Source of the DNA: Orientallactaga sibirica
Taxonomy: Eukaryota > Chordata > Mammalia > Rodentia > Dipodidae
Direction of reading: 5' to 3'
DNA length: 64,000 bases
Assembly (NCBI GenBank): GCA_036365145.1
Contig: JAEOAD010002856.1
Span: forward strand, 310,001 to 374,000
Below the pieces are notes generated by a model, which was not told where the DNA came from, did not search any database, and saw only the letters and a program-made list of their open reading frames with translations. The translations under genes were made by a program, and so were the position numbers. Shown here piece by piece: positions 1 through 14,154 of this stretch. The first letter of the stretch is position 1, and each line of letters begins with the position of its first letter.

Positions 1-699
1 ACAGAACTAGCTTATTTCACACAGTACAGTGTTCAGGAAAAAAGATGTTTGTTTTCTAAACAAACTACTTTAGAAATGAAGCGAATATACTACGTTGTAC
101 ATCTTGTTAGAGTACACCAACAAGGAATGTTTGAAGTTGCTGCACTCAACTTTCTTCTTAGGACAGCAACTCATTCTGAGAAGAGAACTAGCTTATTTCA
201 CACAGTACCGTGTTTGAAAATGAAGATGTTTGTTTTCTAAACAAACTACTTTAGAAATGAGGAGAATCTACTAAGTTGTACATCTTGTTAGATTACAAAA
301 ACAAGGAAAGTGTGATTTTGCTCCACTCAACCGTCTTCATAAGAAAGCAACTCATTCCGAGAAGAGAACTAGCTCATTTCACACAGTAGTGTTCAGCAAT
401 GGAGATGTTTGTTTTCTAAACGAACTACTTTAAAAATGAAGCGAATCTACTATGTTGTACATCTTGTTAGATTACACAAAGGAAAGCTACTCATTCCAAG
501 AGAAGAACTAGCTTACTTCATACAGTACATTTTTGGAAATGAAGTTGTTTCTCTTCTACACAAACTACATTAGAAATGAATCGAATCTGCTAAGTTGTAC
601 ATCTCGTTAGATTACACAAACAAGGAAAGTTTGAACTTGGTGCACTTAACCCTCTTCGTAAGAAAGCAACTCATTCTGAGAACTAGCTTATTTCACAGA

Positions 700-3600
700 G
701 TACAGTGTTCGGCAATGAAGATGTTTGTTTTCTAAACAAACTACTTTAGAAATGAGGTGAATGTACTCAGTTATACATCTTATGAGATTACACAAAAAAG
801 GGAAGTTTGAACTTGCTGCACTCAACCTTCTTCATAGGAAAGCAACTGATTCCGAGAACAGAACTAGCTTATTTCACACAGTACAGTGTTCGCCAATGAA
901 GACTTTTGTTTTCTAAACAAACTACCTTAGAAATGAGGCGAATCTACTAAGTTGTATATCTTGTAAGATTGCATGAAAACATGAAAAGTTTGAACTTGCT
1001 GCACTCAACTGTCATCGTAAGAAAGCAACTGATTCTCAGAACAGAACTAGCTTATTTCACACAGTACAGTGTTAGGCAATGAAGATGTTTGTTTTATAAA
1101 CAAACAACTTTAGAAATGAGGCGAATCTACAAAGTTGTAAATCTTGTTTGATTACACAAACAAGGAAAGTTTGAACTTTCTGCACTTAACACTCTTCGTA
1201 AGAAAGCAACTCATTCTGAGAAGAGAACTAGCTTATTTAACTCAGTAGGGTGTTCTATAATGAAGTTGTTTGTTTTCTAAACAAAATACTTTAGAAATGA
1301 AGTGAATCTACTAAGTTATACATCTTATTAGATTACACAATGAAAGAAAGTTTGAACTTGCTGCACTCAACCCTCTTCGTAAAAAAGCAACTGATTCTCA
1401 GAAGAGAACTAGCTTATTTCACAAAGTAAAGGGTTCTGCAATGAAGATGTTTGTTTTCTAAACAAACTACTTTAGAAATAAAGCGAATCTACTAAGTTGT
1501 ACATCTTTTTAGATTACACAAGGAAGGAAAGTTTGAACTTGCTGCACTCAAACGTCTTTATAAGAGCACGTGCTTCCAAGAAGAGAACTAGCTTATTTCA
1601 CTCAGTAGGGTGTTCTATACTGAAGATGTTTGTTCTCTAAACAAACTACTTTAGAAATGAAGCGAATCTACTAAGTAGGACATCTTATTAGATTACACAA
1701 AGAAAGAAAGTTTGAACTTGCTGCACTCAACACTCTTCCTAAGAAAGCAACTTATTCTCAGAATAGAAGTAGCTTATTTCACACAGTACAGTGTTGGGCA
1801 ATGAAGATGTTTGTTTTCTAAACAAGCTACTTTAGAAATGAAGCGAATCTACTATGTTGCACATCTTGTTAAATTATACAACCAAGGAAAGTTTGAACTT
1901 GCTGCACTCAATCCTCTTCATAAGAGCAACAGCTTCCAAGAAGAGAACTAGCTTAAGTCACACACTACAGTGTTCAGAAATGAAGATGTTTCTTTTCTAA
2001 ACAAACTACTTTAGAAATGTAACGAATCTACTAAGTTGTACATCTTGTTAGATTACACAAAGAAGGAAAGTTTGAACTTGCTGCACTTAACCCTCTTTGT
2101 AAGAAAGCAACTGATTCCGAAAAGAGATCTAGCTCATTTCACACAGTACAATGTTTGGCAATGAAGATGTTTGTTCTCTGAACAAAATACTTTAGAAATG
2201 TAAGGAATCTACTAAGTTGTACATCTTGTTAGATTACACAAACAAGGAAAGTTTGACCTTGCTGCACTTAACCCTCTTTGTAAGAAAGCAACTGATTCCG
2301 ATAAGAGATCTAGCTCATTTCACACAGGACAATGTTGGGCAATGAAGATGTTTGTTTTCTAAACACACTACTTTAGAAATGAAGCGAATCTACTAAGTTG
2401 TACATCTTGTTAGATTACACAAAGCAGGAAAGTTTGAACTTGCTGCACTTAACCCTCTTCGTAAGAAAGCAACTCATTCCGAGAAAAGAAGTAGCTTATT
2501 TCACACTGTACAGTGTTCTGTAATGAAGATGTTTGTTTCCTAAACAAACTACTTTAGAAATGGAGCGAGTCTACTTAGTTGTACATCTTGTTAGATTACA
2601 CAAACAAAGAAAGGTTGAACTTGCTGCACTCAACCTTCTTCGTAGGAAAGCAATTCATTCTGATAACAGAACTAGCTTATTTCACACAGTACAGTGTTCG
2701 TCAGTGAAGATGTTTGTTTTCTAAACAAACTAGTTTAGAAATGAGACGAATCTACTAAGGTGTACATCTTGTTAGATTACACAAACAATGAAAGTTTGAA
2801 CTTGCTCCACTCAACCCTCTTTGTAAGAAAGCAACTGGTTTCGAGAACAGAACTAGCTTATTTCACACCGTACAGTGTCTGGCAATGAAGATGTTTGTTT
2901 TCTAAACAAACTAATTTAGAAATGAGGCGAATGTACTAAGTTATACATCTTATTAGATTACACAAACAAGCGAAGTTTGAACTTGCTGCACTCAACCTTA
3001 TTCGTAGGAAAGCATCTGATTCCGAGAACAGAACAAGCTTATTTCACACAGTACAGTGTTCGCCAATGAAGATGTTTGTTTTCTAACAATGTACTTTAGA
3101 AATGAGATGAATCTATAAAGTTGTAAATCTTGTTTGATTACACAAACATGGAAAGTTTGAACTTGCTGCACATAAAACTCTTCATAAGAAAGCAACTCAT
3201 TCTGAGAAGAGAACTAGTTTATTTCACTCAGTAGGGTGTTCAATAATGAAGTTGTTTGTTTTCTAAACAAACTACTTTAGAAATGAAGTGAATCTACTAA
3301 GTTCTACATCTTATTAGATTACACAAAGAAAGAAAGTTTGAACTTGCTGCACTCAACCCTCTTCGTAAGAAAGCAACTGATTCTCAGAACAGAATTAGCT
3401 TATTTCACACAGTACAGTGTTCTGCAATGAAGATGTTTGTTTTCTAAACAAACTACTTTAGAAATGAAGCGAATCTACTAAGTTGTACATATTTTTAGAT
3501 TACACAAGCAAGGAAAGTTTGAACTCGCTGCACTCAACCCTCTTCATAAGAGCAACTGCTTCCAAGAAGAGAACTAGCTTATTTCACTTAGTAGGATGTT

Positions 3601-4160
3601 CTATACTGAAGATGTTTGTTTTCTAAACAAACTACTTTAGAAATGAGGCGAATCTACTAAGTTGCACATCTTGTTAGATTATACAAGCGAGGAAAGTTTG
3701 AACTTGCTGCACTCAACCCTCTTCATAAGAGCAACTGCTTCCAAGAAGAGAACTAGCTTATGTCACACACTAGAGTGTTCAGAAATGAAGATGTTTCTTT
3801 TCTAAACAAACTACTGTAGAAATGTAATGAATCTACTAAGTTGTACATCTTGTTAGATTACACAAACTAGGAAACTTTGAACTTGCTGCACTTAACCTTC
3901 TTCGTAAGAAAGCAACTGATTCCGAGAAGAGATCTAACTCATTTCACACAGTACAATGTTTGGCAATGAAGATGTTTGTTCTCTGAACAAAATACTTTAG
4001 AAAGTAACGAATCTACTAAGTTGTACATCTTGTTTGATTACACAAAGAAGGAAAGTTTGAACTTGCTGCACTTAACCCTCTTAAGAAAGGAACTCATTCT
4101 GAGAAAAGAACTAGCTTCTTTCACACTGTACAGTGTTCTGTAATGAAGATGTTTGTTTTC
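700..4160. repeat. Candidate higher-order repeat, two copies of an 11-12-monomer block
   Basis: A run of monomers at about 700-2,530 is repeated in the same order at about 2,870-4,160. Shared private variants include GTTCGCCAATGAAG at 889 and 3,059 (offset 2,170 bp, 12 monomers), the CTCAGTAGGGTGTTC monomers near 1,240 and 3,225, the GCAACTGCTTCCAAGAAGAG type monomers (1,570 and 1,930; 3,545 and 3,730), and the GATGTTTGTTCTCTGAACAAAATAC monomers near 2,170 and 3,970. The second block has lost about two monomers towards its right end, because the TTCTGTAATGAAGATG marker is only about 1,620 bp apart (2,515 and 4,135). Confidence 0.7.
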
Positions 4161-7100
4161 TAAACAAACTAGTTTAGAAATGAAGCGAGTCTACTAAGTT
4201 GTACATCTTGTTAGATTACACCGACAAAGAAAGGTTGAACTTGCTGCACTCAACCTTGTTCGTAGGAAAGCAACTCATTCCGACAAGAGAACTAGCTTAT
4301 TTCACAGAGTACAGTGTTCAGTAATGAAGATATTTGTTTTCTGAAGAAACTACTTTAGCAATGAGGGGAATCTACTAAGTTGTACATCTTGTTAGATTAC
4401 ACAAATTTGGAAAGTTTGAACTTGGTGCATTCAACTTTCTTTGCAAGAAAGCAACTCATTCCAAGAGCAAAAGTAGCTTATGTCATACAGTACATTGTTC
4501 AGAAATGAAGGTGTTTCTCTTCTACAGAAACTACATTAGAAATGAAGCAAATCTAATAAGTTGTACATCTTGTTAGAGTCAACAGACAAAGAAAGTTTGA
4601 ACTTGGTTCACCGAACCTTATTCGTAGTAAAGCAACTCATTACGAGAACAGAACTAGCTTAATTCACACAGTACTGTGTTCAGCAATGAAGATGTTTGTT
4701 TTCTAAATAAACTACTTTAGAAATGAGGTGAATCTACTAAGTTGTACATCTTGTTAGATTACACAAACAAGGAAAGTTTGAACTTGCTTCACTCAACCAT
4801 CTTCGTAAGAAAGCAACTGATTCCGAGAAGAGATCTAGCTCATTTCACACAGTACAATGTTTGGCAATGAAGATGTTTGTTCTCTGAACAAAATACTTTA
4901 AAAATATAGCGAATCTACTAAGTTGTACATCTTGTTAGATTACACAAACTAGGAAAGTTTGAACTTGCTGCACTCCACCATCTTCGTAAGAAAGCAACTG
5001 ATTCCGAGAACAGAACTACCTTATTTCACACACTACAGTGTTCAGAAATGCAGATGTTTGTTTTCTAAACAAACTACTTTAGAAATGAGGCTAATCTACT
5101 AATTTGTACATCTTCTTAGATTACACTAACTAGGAATGTTTGAACTTGCTGCACTCAAACTTCTTTGTCGGAAAGCAACTGATTTCAAAAACAGAACTAG
5201 TTTATTTCACACATTACAGTGTTCATCAATGAAGATGTTTCTTTTCTAAACAAACTACTTTATAAATGAAGAGAATCTACTACGTTGTAAATCTTGTTAG
5301 ATTACACAAAGAAAGTTTGAACTTGCTGCATTCAACCTTCTTCGTAGGAAAGCAACTGATTCTGAGAACAGAACTAGCTTATTTCACACAGTACAGTGTG
5401 TGGCAATGAAGATGTTTGTTTTCTAAACAAACTATTTTAGAAATGAGGCTAATCTACTAAGTTGTATATCTTGTCAGGTTACACAAACTAGGAAAGTTTG
5501 AACTTACTGCACTTAACCCTCTTCGTAAGAAAGCAACTGATTCCGAGAACAGAAGTAGCTCATTAAACACAGTACCTTGTTCGGCAATGAAGATGTTTGT
5601 TTTCTAAACAAACTACGTTAGAAAAGAGGCTAATCTACTAATTTGTACATCTTTTTGATTACACAAACAAGGAAAGTTTGAACTTGCTGCATTCAACCCT
5701 GTTTATAAGAGCAACTGATTCCGAGAACAGAACTAGCTTATATCACACAGTCCAGTGTTCAGAAATGAAGATTTTTTTTTCTAAACAAATTACTTTAGTA
5801 ATGAAGCGAATCTACTAAATTGTACATCTTGTTAGATTACACAAACTAGATAAGGTTGAACATGGTGCATTCAACCTTCTTTGTAGAAAAGCAACTCATT
5901 CCAAGAGCAGAACTAGTGTACTTCTTACAGTACATAGTTCAACAATGAAGATATTTCTCTTCTATACAAACTACATTAGAAATGAAGGGAATCTACTAAG
6001 TTGTACATCTTGTTAGATTACACAAACAAGGAAAGATTGAACGTGCTGCACTTAACCGTCTTTGAAAAAAGGAACTCATTCCGAGAAGAGAACTAGATTA
6101 TTTCACACAGTACAATGTTTGGCAATGAAGATGTTTGTTTTCTAAACAAACTACTTTAAAAATGAGTCGAATCTAATAAATTGTACATCTTGTGAGATTA
6201 CACAAACAAGGAAAGTTTAAACTTGCTGCACTCAACCGTCTTCGTAAGAAAGCAACTGATTCCGAGAACAGAACTACCTTATTTCACACAGTACAATGTT
6301 TGGCAATGAAGATGTTTGTTTTCTAAACGCACTACTTTAGAAATGAAGTGAATCTACTCAGTTGTACATCTTGTAACATTACACAAACAAGGAAAGTTTG
6401 AACTTGCTGCACTTAACCCTCTTCGTAGGAAAGCAACTCATTCTGAGAACAGAACTAGGTTATTTCACACAGTACAGTGTTCTATAATGAAGGTGTTTAT
6501 TTTCTAAACAAACTACTTTATAAAAGAAGAGAATCTACTACGTTGTAAATCTTGTTAGATTACACAAACTAGGAAAGTTTGAACTTGCTGCACTCAACCT
6601 TCTTTGTAGGAAAGCAACTCATTCCGAGAACAGAACTAGATTATTTCACACTGTACAGTGTTCGGCAGTGAAGATGTTTGTTTTCTAATAAAACTACTTT
6701 AGAAATGATGGGAACCTACTAAGTTGTACATCTTGTTACATTACGCAAACAAGGAAACTTTGAACTTGCTGCACTTAACACTCTTCGTAAGAAAGCAACT
6801 CATTCTTAGAAGAGAAATAGCTTATTTCACACAGTACAGTGTTCTATAATGAAGATGTTTGTTTTCTAAATAAACTACTTTAGAAATGAAGTGAGTCTAC
6901 TAAGTTGTACATCTTGTTAGATTACACAAACTAGGAAAGTTTGAACTTGCTGCCCTTAACCCTCTTCGTAGGAAAGCAACTCATTCCAAGAAGAGAACTA
7001 GGTTACTTCACACAGTACAGTGTTCTATAATGAAGATGTTTGTTTTCTAAATAAACTACTTTAGAAATGAAGCAAATCTACTAAGTTGTACATCTTGTTA

Positions 7101-8399
7101 GATTACACAAAGAAAGTTTGAACTTGCTGCAGTCAACCTTCTTCCTAGGAAAGCAACTCATTCCAAGAACAGAACTAGATTATTTCACACAGTACAGTGT
7201 TCGGCAATGAAGATCTTTGTTTTCTAACCAAACTACTTTAGAAATGAGGCAAATCTACTAAGCTGTACATCTTGTTTGATTACACAAACAAGGAAAGTTT
7301 GAACTTGCTGCACTTAACACTCTTCATAAGAAAGCAACTCATTCTGAGAAGAGAACTAGCTTATCTCACTCAGTAGGGTGTTCTATACTGAAGATGTTTG
7401 TTTTCTAAATAAACTACTTTAGAAATGAAGCGAATCTACTAAGTTGTACATCTCATTAGATTACACAAAGAAGGAAAGTTTGAACTTGCTGCACTCACCC
7501 CTCTTCGTAAGAAAGCAACAGATTCTTAGAACAGAATTAGCTTATTTCACACAGTACAGTGTTCAGAAATGAAGATGTTTGTTTTCTAAACACACTACTT
7601 TAGAAATGTAATGAATCTACTAAGTCGTACATCTTGTTAGATTACACAAGCAAGGAAAGTTTGAACTTGCTGAACTTAACCCTCTTCCTAAGAAAGCAAC
7701 TCATTCCAGGAAGAGAACTAGCTTATTTCTCACAGTACAGTGTTCTATTATGAATATGTTTGTTTTCTAAACAAACTACTTTAGAAATGAAGCGAGTTTA
7801 CTAAGTTGTACATCTTGTTAGATTACACAAACAAAAAAAGTTTGAACTTGCTGCACTTAACCTTCTTCATAGGAAAACAGCTCATTCCGAGAACAGAACT
7901 GGATTATTTCCCACTGTACAGTGTTCAGAAATGAAGATGTTTGTTCTCTAATGAAACTACTTTAGAAATGAAGCGAACCTACTAAGTTGTACATCTTGTT
8001 AGATTACACTGCAAGGAAAGTTTGAAATTGCTGCACGTAACATTCTTCATAAGAAAGCAACTCATTCCGAGAACAGAACTAGATTATTTCACACTGTACA
8101 GTGTTCGGCAATGAAGATGTTTGTTTTCTAAACACACTACTTTAGAAATGTAACGAATCTACTAAGCCGTACATCTTGTTAGATTACACAAACAAGGAAA
8201 ATTTGAAATTGCTGCACTTAACATTCTTCAAAGAAAGCAACTCATTCCGAGAAGAGCTTATTTCACACAGTACAGTGTTCCATAATGAATATGTTTGTTT
8301 TCTAAACAAACTACTTTAGAAATGAAGCGAGTCTACTCGGTTGTACCTCTTGTTAGATTACACCAACTAGGAAAGTTTGAACTTGCTGCACTGAACCTT

Positions 8400-11300
8400 C
8401 TTCGTAAGAAAGCAACTCATTCCAAGAACAGAACTAGTTTACTTCATACAGGACTTTGTTCGGAAATGAAGATGTTTCTCTTCTACAGAAACTACATTAG
8501 AAATGAAACCAATCTACTAAGTCGTATATCTTGTGACATTACACAAACAAAGAAACTTTGAACTTGCTACACTTAACCCTCTTCTTAGGAAAGCAACTCA
8601 TTCTGAGAAGAGAACTAGCTTATTATACACAGTACAGTGTTCGGCAATGAAGATGTTTATTTTCTGTACAAACTACTTTAAAAATGAGGCTAATCTACTA
8701 AGTTGTACAGCTTGTTAGATTACACTAACTGAAAAGTTTCAACTTGCTGCACTCAACCTTCTTCGTAGGAAAGCTACTGATTCTGAGAACAGAACTAGCT
8801 TATTTCACACAGCACAGTCTTAGGCAATGAAGATGTTTGTTTTCTAAACAAACTACTTTAGAAATGAGATGAATCTAATAAGTTGTACGTTTTGTGAGAT
8901 TACACAAACAAGGAAAGTTTGAACTTGCTGCACTCAACCATCTTCGTGAGAAAGCAACTGATTCCGAGAAGAGAACTAGCTTATTTCACACAGTACAATG
9001 TTTGGCAATGAAGATGTTTGTTTTCTAAACACACTACTTTAGAAATGAAACGAATCTACTAAGTTGTATATCTTGTTAGATTACACAAACAAGGAAACTT
9101 TGAGCTTGCTGCACTTAACCCTCTTCATTACAAAGCAACTCATTCCAAGAAGAGAACTAGCTTATTTCACACAGTACAGTGTTCTATAATGAAGATGTTT
9201 GTTTTCTAAACAAACTACTTTAGAAATGAAGCGAATCTACTAAGTTGTACATCTTGTTAGATTACAAAACAAAGAAAGTTTGAACTTGCTGCAGTCAACC
9301 TTCTTCGTAGGAAAGCAACTCATTCCGAGAACAGAACTAGATTATTTCACACAGTACAGTGTTCGGCAATGAAGGTGTTTGTTTCTAAAGAAACTACTTT
9401 AGAAATGAAGCGAATCTACTAAGTTGTACATCTTGCTAGATTAAACAAACTAGGAAAGTTTGAACTTGGTGCATTCAACCTTCTTTGCATGAAAGCAACT
9501 CATGCCAACAGCAGAACTATCTTACTTCATACAGTACAATGTTCGTAAGTGAAGATGTTTCTCTTCTACAGAAACTACATTAGAAATGAAGCGAATCTAC
9601 TAAGTTGTACTCCTTGTTAGATTACACAAACTAGCAAAATTTGATCTTGGGGCACTGAAGACTCTTCGTAAGAACACAACACATTCCGAAAAGAGAACTA
9701 CATTATTTCACACAGTAGAGTGTTCGGCAATGAAGATGTTTCTTTTCTAAACAAACTACTTTAGAAATGAGGCTAATCTATGAAGTGGTCCATCTTGTTA
9801 GATTACACAAACAAAGAATGTTTGAACTTGCTGCACTCAACCTTCTTCTTAGGAAAGCAACTCATTCTGAGAAGAGAACTAGATTATTTCCACAGTACAG
9901 TTTTCGGCAATGAAGATGTTTTTTTTCTAAACACACTACATTAGAAATGAAACCAATCTACTAAGTTGTATATCTTGTTAGATTACACAAACAAGGAAAG
10001 TTTGAACTTGCTGCACTTAACCCTCTTCGTAAGAAAGCAACTCATTCCAGGAAAAGAACTAGCTTATTTCACACAGTACAGTGTTCTATTATGAAGATAT
10101 TTGTTTTCTAAACAAACTACTTTAGAAATAAAGCGAGTCTACTAAGTTGTACATCGTGTTAGATTACACAAACGAAGAAAGTTTGAACTTGCTGTACTCA
10201 ACCTTCTTCGTAGGAAAGCAACTCATTCTGAGAACAGAACTACATTATTTCGCACTGTACAGTGTTCGGCAATGAAGATGTTTGTTTTCTAAAGAAATTA
10301 CTTTAGAAATGAAGCGAACCTACTAAGTTGTACATCTTGTTAGATTACACAAACAAGGAAAGTTTGAAATTGCTGCATTTAACACTCTTCGTAAGAAAGC
10401 AACTCATTCCATGAAGAGAACTAGCTTATTTCACACAGTACAGTGTTCTATAATGAAGATGTTTGTTTTCTAAACAAACTACTTTCGAAATGAAGCGAGT
10501 CTACTAAGTTTTACATCTTGTTAGATTACACAAACTAGGAAAGCTTGAACTTCCTGCACTCAATATTCTTCGTAGGAAAGCAACTCATTCCGAGAATAGA
10601 ACTAGTTTCCTTCATACAGCACATTGTTTGGAAGTGAACATGTTTCTCTTCTACAGAAACTACATTAGCAATGAAACGAATCTACTAAGTTTTATATATT
10701 GTTAGATTACAGAAACAAGGAAAGTTTGAACTTGCTGCCCTTAACCTTCTTCGTAAGAAAGCAACTCATTCCGAGAAGAGAACTAGCTTATTTTATACAG
10801 TACAGTGTTCGGCAATGAAGATGTTTGTTTTCTGAACAAACTACTTTAAAAATGAGGCTAATCTACTAAGTTGTACAGCTTGTTAGATTACACTAACTTG
10901 GAATGTTTGAACTTGCTCCACTCAACCTTCTCCATAGGAAAACAACTGATTCCGAGAACAGAAATAGCTTTTTTCACACAGTGCAGTGTTAGGCAAGGAA
11001 TGTGGTTGTTTTCTAAACAAACTACTTTAGAAAAGAGGCTAATCTACTAAGTTGTACATCTTGTTAGATTACACAAACAAGGGAAGTTTGAACTTGCTGC
11101 ACTCAACCTTCTTCATAGGAAAGCAACTGATTCTGAGAACAGAACTAGCTTATTTCACACAACACAGTGTTACGCAATGAAGATGTTTGTTTTCTAAACA
11201 CACCACTTTAGAAATAAGACGAATCTACTAAGTTGTACAACTTGTGAGATTACACAAACAAGGAGAGTTTGAATTTGCTGCACTTAACCCTCTTCGTAAG

Positions 11301-12000
11301 AAAGCAACTCATTCTGAGAAGAGAACTAGCTTATTTCATACAGTACAGTGTTCTATAATGAAGATGTTTCTTTTCTAAACAAACTACTTTAGAAATGAAG
11401 TGAATCTACTAAGTTGTACATTTTGTTAGATTACACAAACTAGGAAAGTTTGAACTTGCTGCACTCAACCTTCTTTGTAGGAAAGCAACTCATTCCAAGA
11501 ACAGAACTAGTTTACTTCATACAGGACATTGTTTGGAAATGAAGATGTTTCTCTTCTACAGAAAGTAAATTAGAAATGAAACGAATCTACTAAGTTGTAT
11601 ATCTTGTTAGATTACACAAACAAGGAAAGTTTGAACTTGCTGCACTTAACCCTCTTCGTTACAAAGCAACTCATTCTGAGAAGAGAACTAGCTTATTATA
11701 CACAGTACAATGTTCGGCAATGAAGATGTTTGTTTTCGGAACAAACTACTTTAGAAATGAGGCTATCCTACTAAGTCGTACAGCTTGTTAGGTTACACTA
11801 ACTTGGAAAGTTTGAACTTGCTGCAGTAAAACTTCTTCATAGGAAAGCTCCTGATTCTGAGAACAGAACTAGCTTATTTCACACAGCACAGTGTTAGGCA
11901 ATGAAGATGTTTGTTTTCTAAACAAACTACTTTAGAAATGAGACGAATCTAATAAGTTGTACATCTTGTGAGATTACACAAACAAGGAACGTTTGAACTT
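8400..12000. repeat. Candidate higher-order repeat marked by three consecutive monomer types
   Basis: An ordered trio of marker monomers occurs three times. First comes TTTCTCTTCTACAGAAAC (near 8,472, 10,642 and 11,549). Next is a monomer with TTGTACAGCTTGTTAGATTACACTAACT or close variants (near 8,700, 10,880 and 11,780). Then comes GCACAGTGTTAGGCAATG or a close variant (near 8,812, 10,985/11,165 and 11,886). The middle copy contains one extra monomer. Spacing between the first markers is a multiple of the monomer, about 12 and then 5 units, so the block is real but its length varies. Confidence 0.65.
9660..9920. repeat. Satellite block repeated 13 monomers downstream (left copy)
   Basis: Two adjacent monomers share rare variants with 12,010-12,270: CACAGTAGAGTGTT/CACATAGTAGAGTGTT, TTCTAAACAAACTACTTTAG preceded by TTTC rather than TTTG, GTCCATCTTGTTAG, AAGAATGTTTGAACTTGC, and TTATTTCCACAGTACAGTTTTC. 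The offset is about 2,352 bp, 13 monomers. Confidence 0.7.
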
Positions 12001-14154
12001 ACTGCTCTTAACCCTCTTCGTAAGAAAGCAACACATTCGGAGAAGAGAACTACATTATTTCACATAGTAGAGTGTTTGGCAATGAAGATGTTTCTTTTCT
12101 AAACAAACTACTTTAGAAATGAGGCTAATCTACGAAGTTGTCCATCTTGTTAGATTACACAAACGAAGAATGTTTGAACTTGCTGCACTCAACCTTCTTC
12201 TTAGGAAAGCAACTCATTCCAAGAACAGAACTAGATTATTTCCACAGTACAGTTTTCGGCAATGAAGATGTTTGTTTTCTAAACAAACTACCTTAGAAAT
12301 GACGTGAACCTACTAAGTTGTACATCTTGTTAGATGACACAAACTAGGAAAGTTTGAAATTGGTTCATTCAACCTTCTTCGTAGGAAAGCAACTCATTCT
12401 GAAAGCAGAACGAGCTTAATTCACATTACAGTGTTTGGCAATGAAGATGTGTCTTTTCTATAGAAACTACATTAGAAATGAAATGAGTGTACCAAGTTGT
12501 ACATCTGGATAGATTATACAAAGAAAAAAAGTTTGAACTTGCTGCAGTGAACCCTTTTCGTAGGAAAGCAACTCATTCTGAGAGCAGAACTAGCTTATTT
12601 CACACAGTACAGTGTTCTGCAATGAAGATGTTACTTTTCTAATGAAACTACTTCAGAAACCAAACACATCTACTAAGTTGTACACTTTGTCAAATTATAC
12701 AAACGAGGATATTGAACTTGCTGCACTCAACCATCTTTGTAGGAAAGCAATTCATTCCGAGAGCTGAACAAGCTTGTTACACACAGTACAGTGTTTGGCA
12801 AGGGAGATGTTTCTTTTCTCACTCAACTCCTTTAGAAATGAAACGAATCTACTAAGTTGTATATCTTGTTAGATTACACAAACGAGGAAAATTTGAACAT
12901 TCTGAACTGAACCCTCTTCGTAGGAAAGCTATTCATTCCGAGAGCTGAACTAACTTAATTCACATAGTACAGTGTTGGGCAATGAAGATATTTCTTTTCT
13001 AACGCAACTACTTTAGAAACGAATTGAATCTGCTAAGTTGTATATCTTCTTAGATTACACAAATGAGCAAAGTTTGAACTTGCTGCACTTAACTCTTTTT
13101 GTAGGAAAGCAACTCAATCCAACAGCTGAAGAAGCTTATTTCACACAGTACAGTGTTCAACAACGAAGATGTTTCTTTTCTATCGAAACTACATTAGAAA
13201 TGAAATGAATCTACTAAGTTATACATCTTGTTAGATTACACAAAGGAGGAAAGTTTGAACTTTCTGCACTGAACCCTCTTCGTAGGAAAGCCACTCATCC
13301 GAGCGCTGAGCTAGCTTATTTCACATAGTACAGTGTTCGGCAATGAAGATGTTTCCTTTGTAACACAACTACTTTAGAAATGAAATGATCTACTAAGTTG
13401 TACATCTTGTGAGATTTTACTAACGAGGAAAGTTTTAACTTGCTGCACTCAACCGTCTTTGTAGGAAAGCAAGTCATTCCGAGAGCAGACATGCTTATTT
13501 CACTCAGTACAGTACTTGGCAATGAAGTAGTTTCTTTTCTAACGTAACTACTTTAGAAATGAACTGAATCTACTAAGTTGTACATCTTCTTAGATTACAC
13601 AAAGGAGCAAAGTTTGAACTTGCTGCACTCAACCGTCTTCATAGGAAAGCATGTCATTCTGAGAGAAGAACTAGATTATTTCACTCATGACAGTGTATGG
13701 CAATGAAGATGTTTCTTTTCTATAGAAACTATATTAGAAAACAAACGTATGTAGAAAGTTGTACATCTTGTTCAATTATACAAATGAGGAAAGTTTGAAC
13801 TCGCTTCACTGAACACTCTTTGTAGGAAAGCAACTCATTCCGATAGCAGAACTAGCTTATTTCACACAGTACAGTGTTTGGCAATGAAGATGTTACTTTT
13901 GTAACGCAACTACTTTAGAAACAAAATGAATCTACTACGTTGTACATCTTGTTAGATTACACAAAAGGGGAAAGTTTCAACTTGATGCACTGAACCCTCT
14001 TCGTAGGAAAGCAACTCATTCCGAGAGCAGAACTAGCTTAATTCAGTACAGTGTTGGGCAATGAAGATGTTTCTTTTCTATAGAAACTATATCATAAATG
14101 AAATGAATCAACGACTTTGTACTTCTTGTTAGATTACACAAACGAGGAAAGTTT

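Larger units (their letters stand above)
1..12350. repeat. Satellite array, subfamily A (about 181-bp monomer)
   Basis: Head-to-tail tandem copies of an A+T-rich monomer of about 181 bp. The landmark GAACTAGC recurs at 4, 185 and 366. Each monomer carries the ordered landmarks GAACTAGCTTATTTCACACAG, AATGAAGATGTTTGTTTTCT, CTACTTTAGAAATGA, CTAAGTTGTACATCTTGTTAG and GGAAAGTTTGAACTTGCTGC. Subfamily A is marked by TTTGTTTTCTAAACAAACTAC and by AAGAAAGCAACTGATTCCGAGAACAG. Pairwise divergence looks moderate (many scattered substitutions). About 68 monomers fit here. The copies are non-coding: short open frames shift between monomers and carry no family motif. The left end is the window edge, so the array continues outside. 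Confidence 0.97.
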
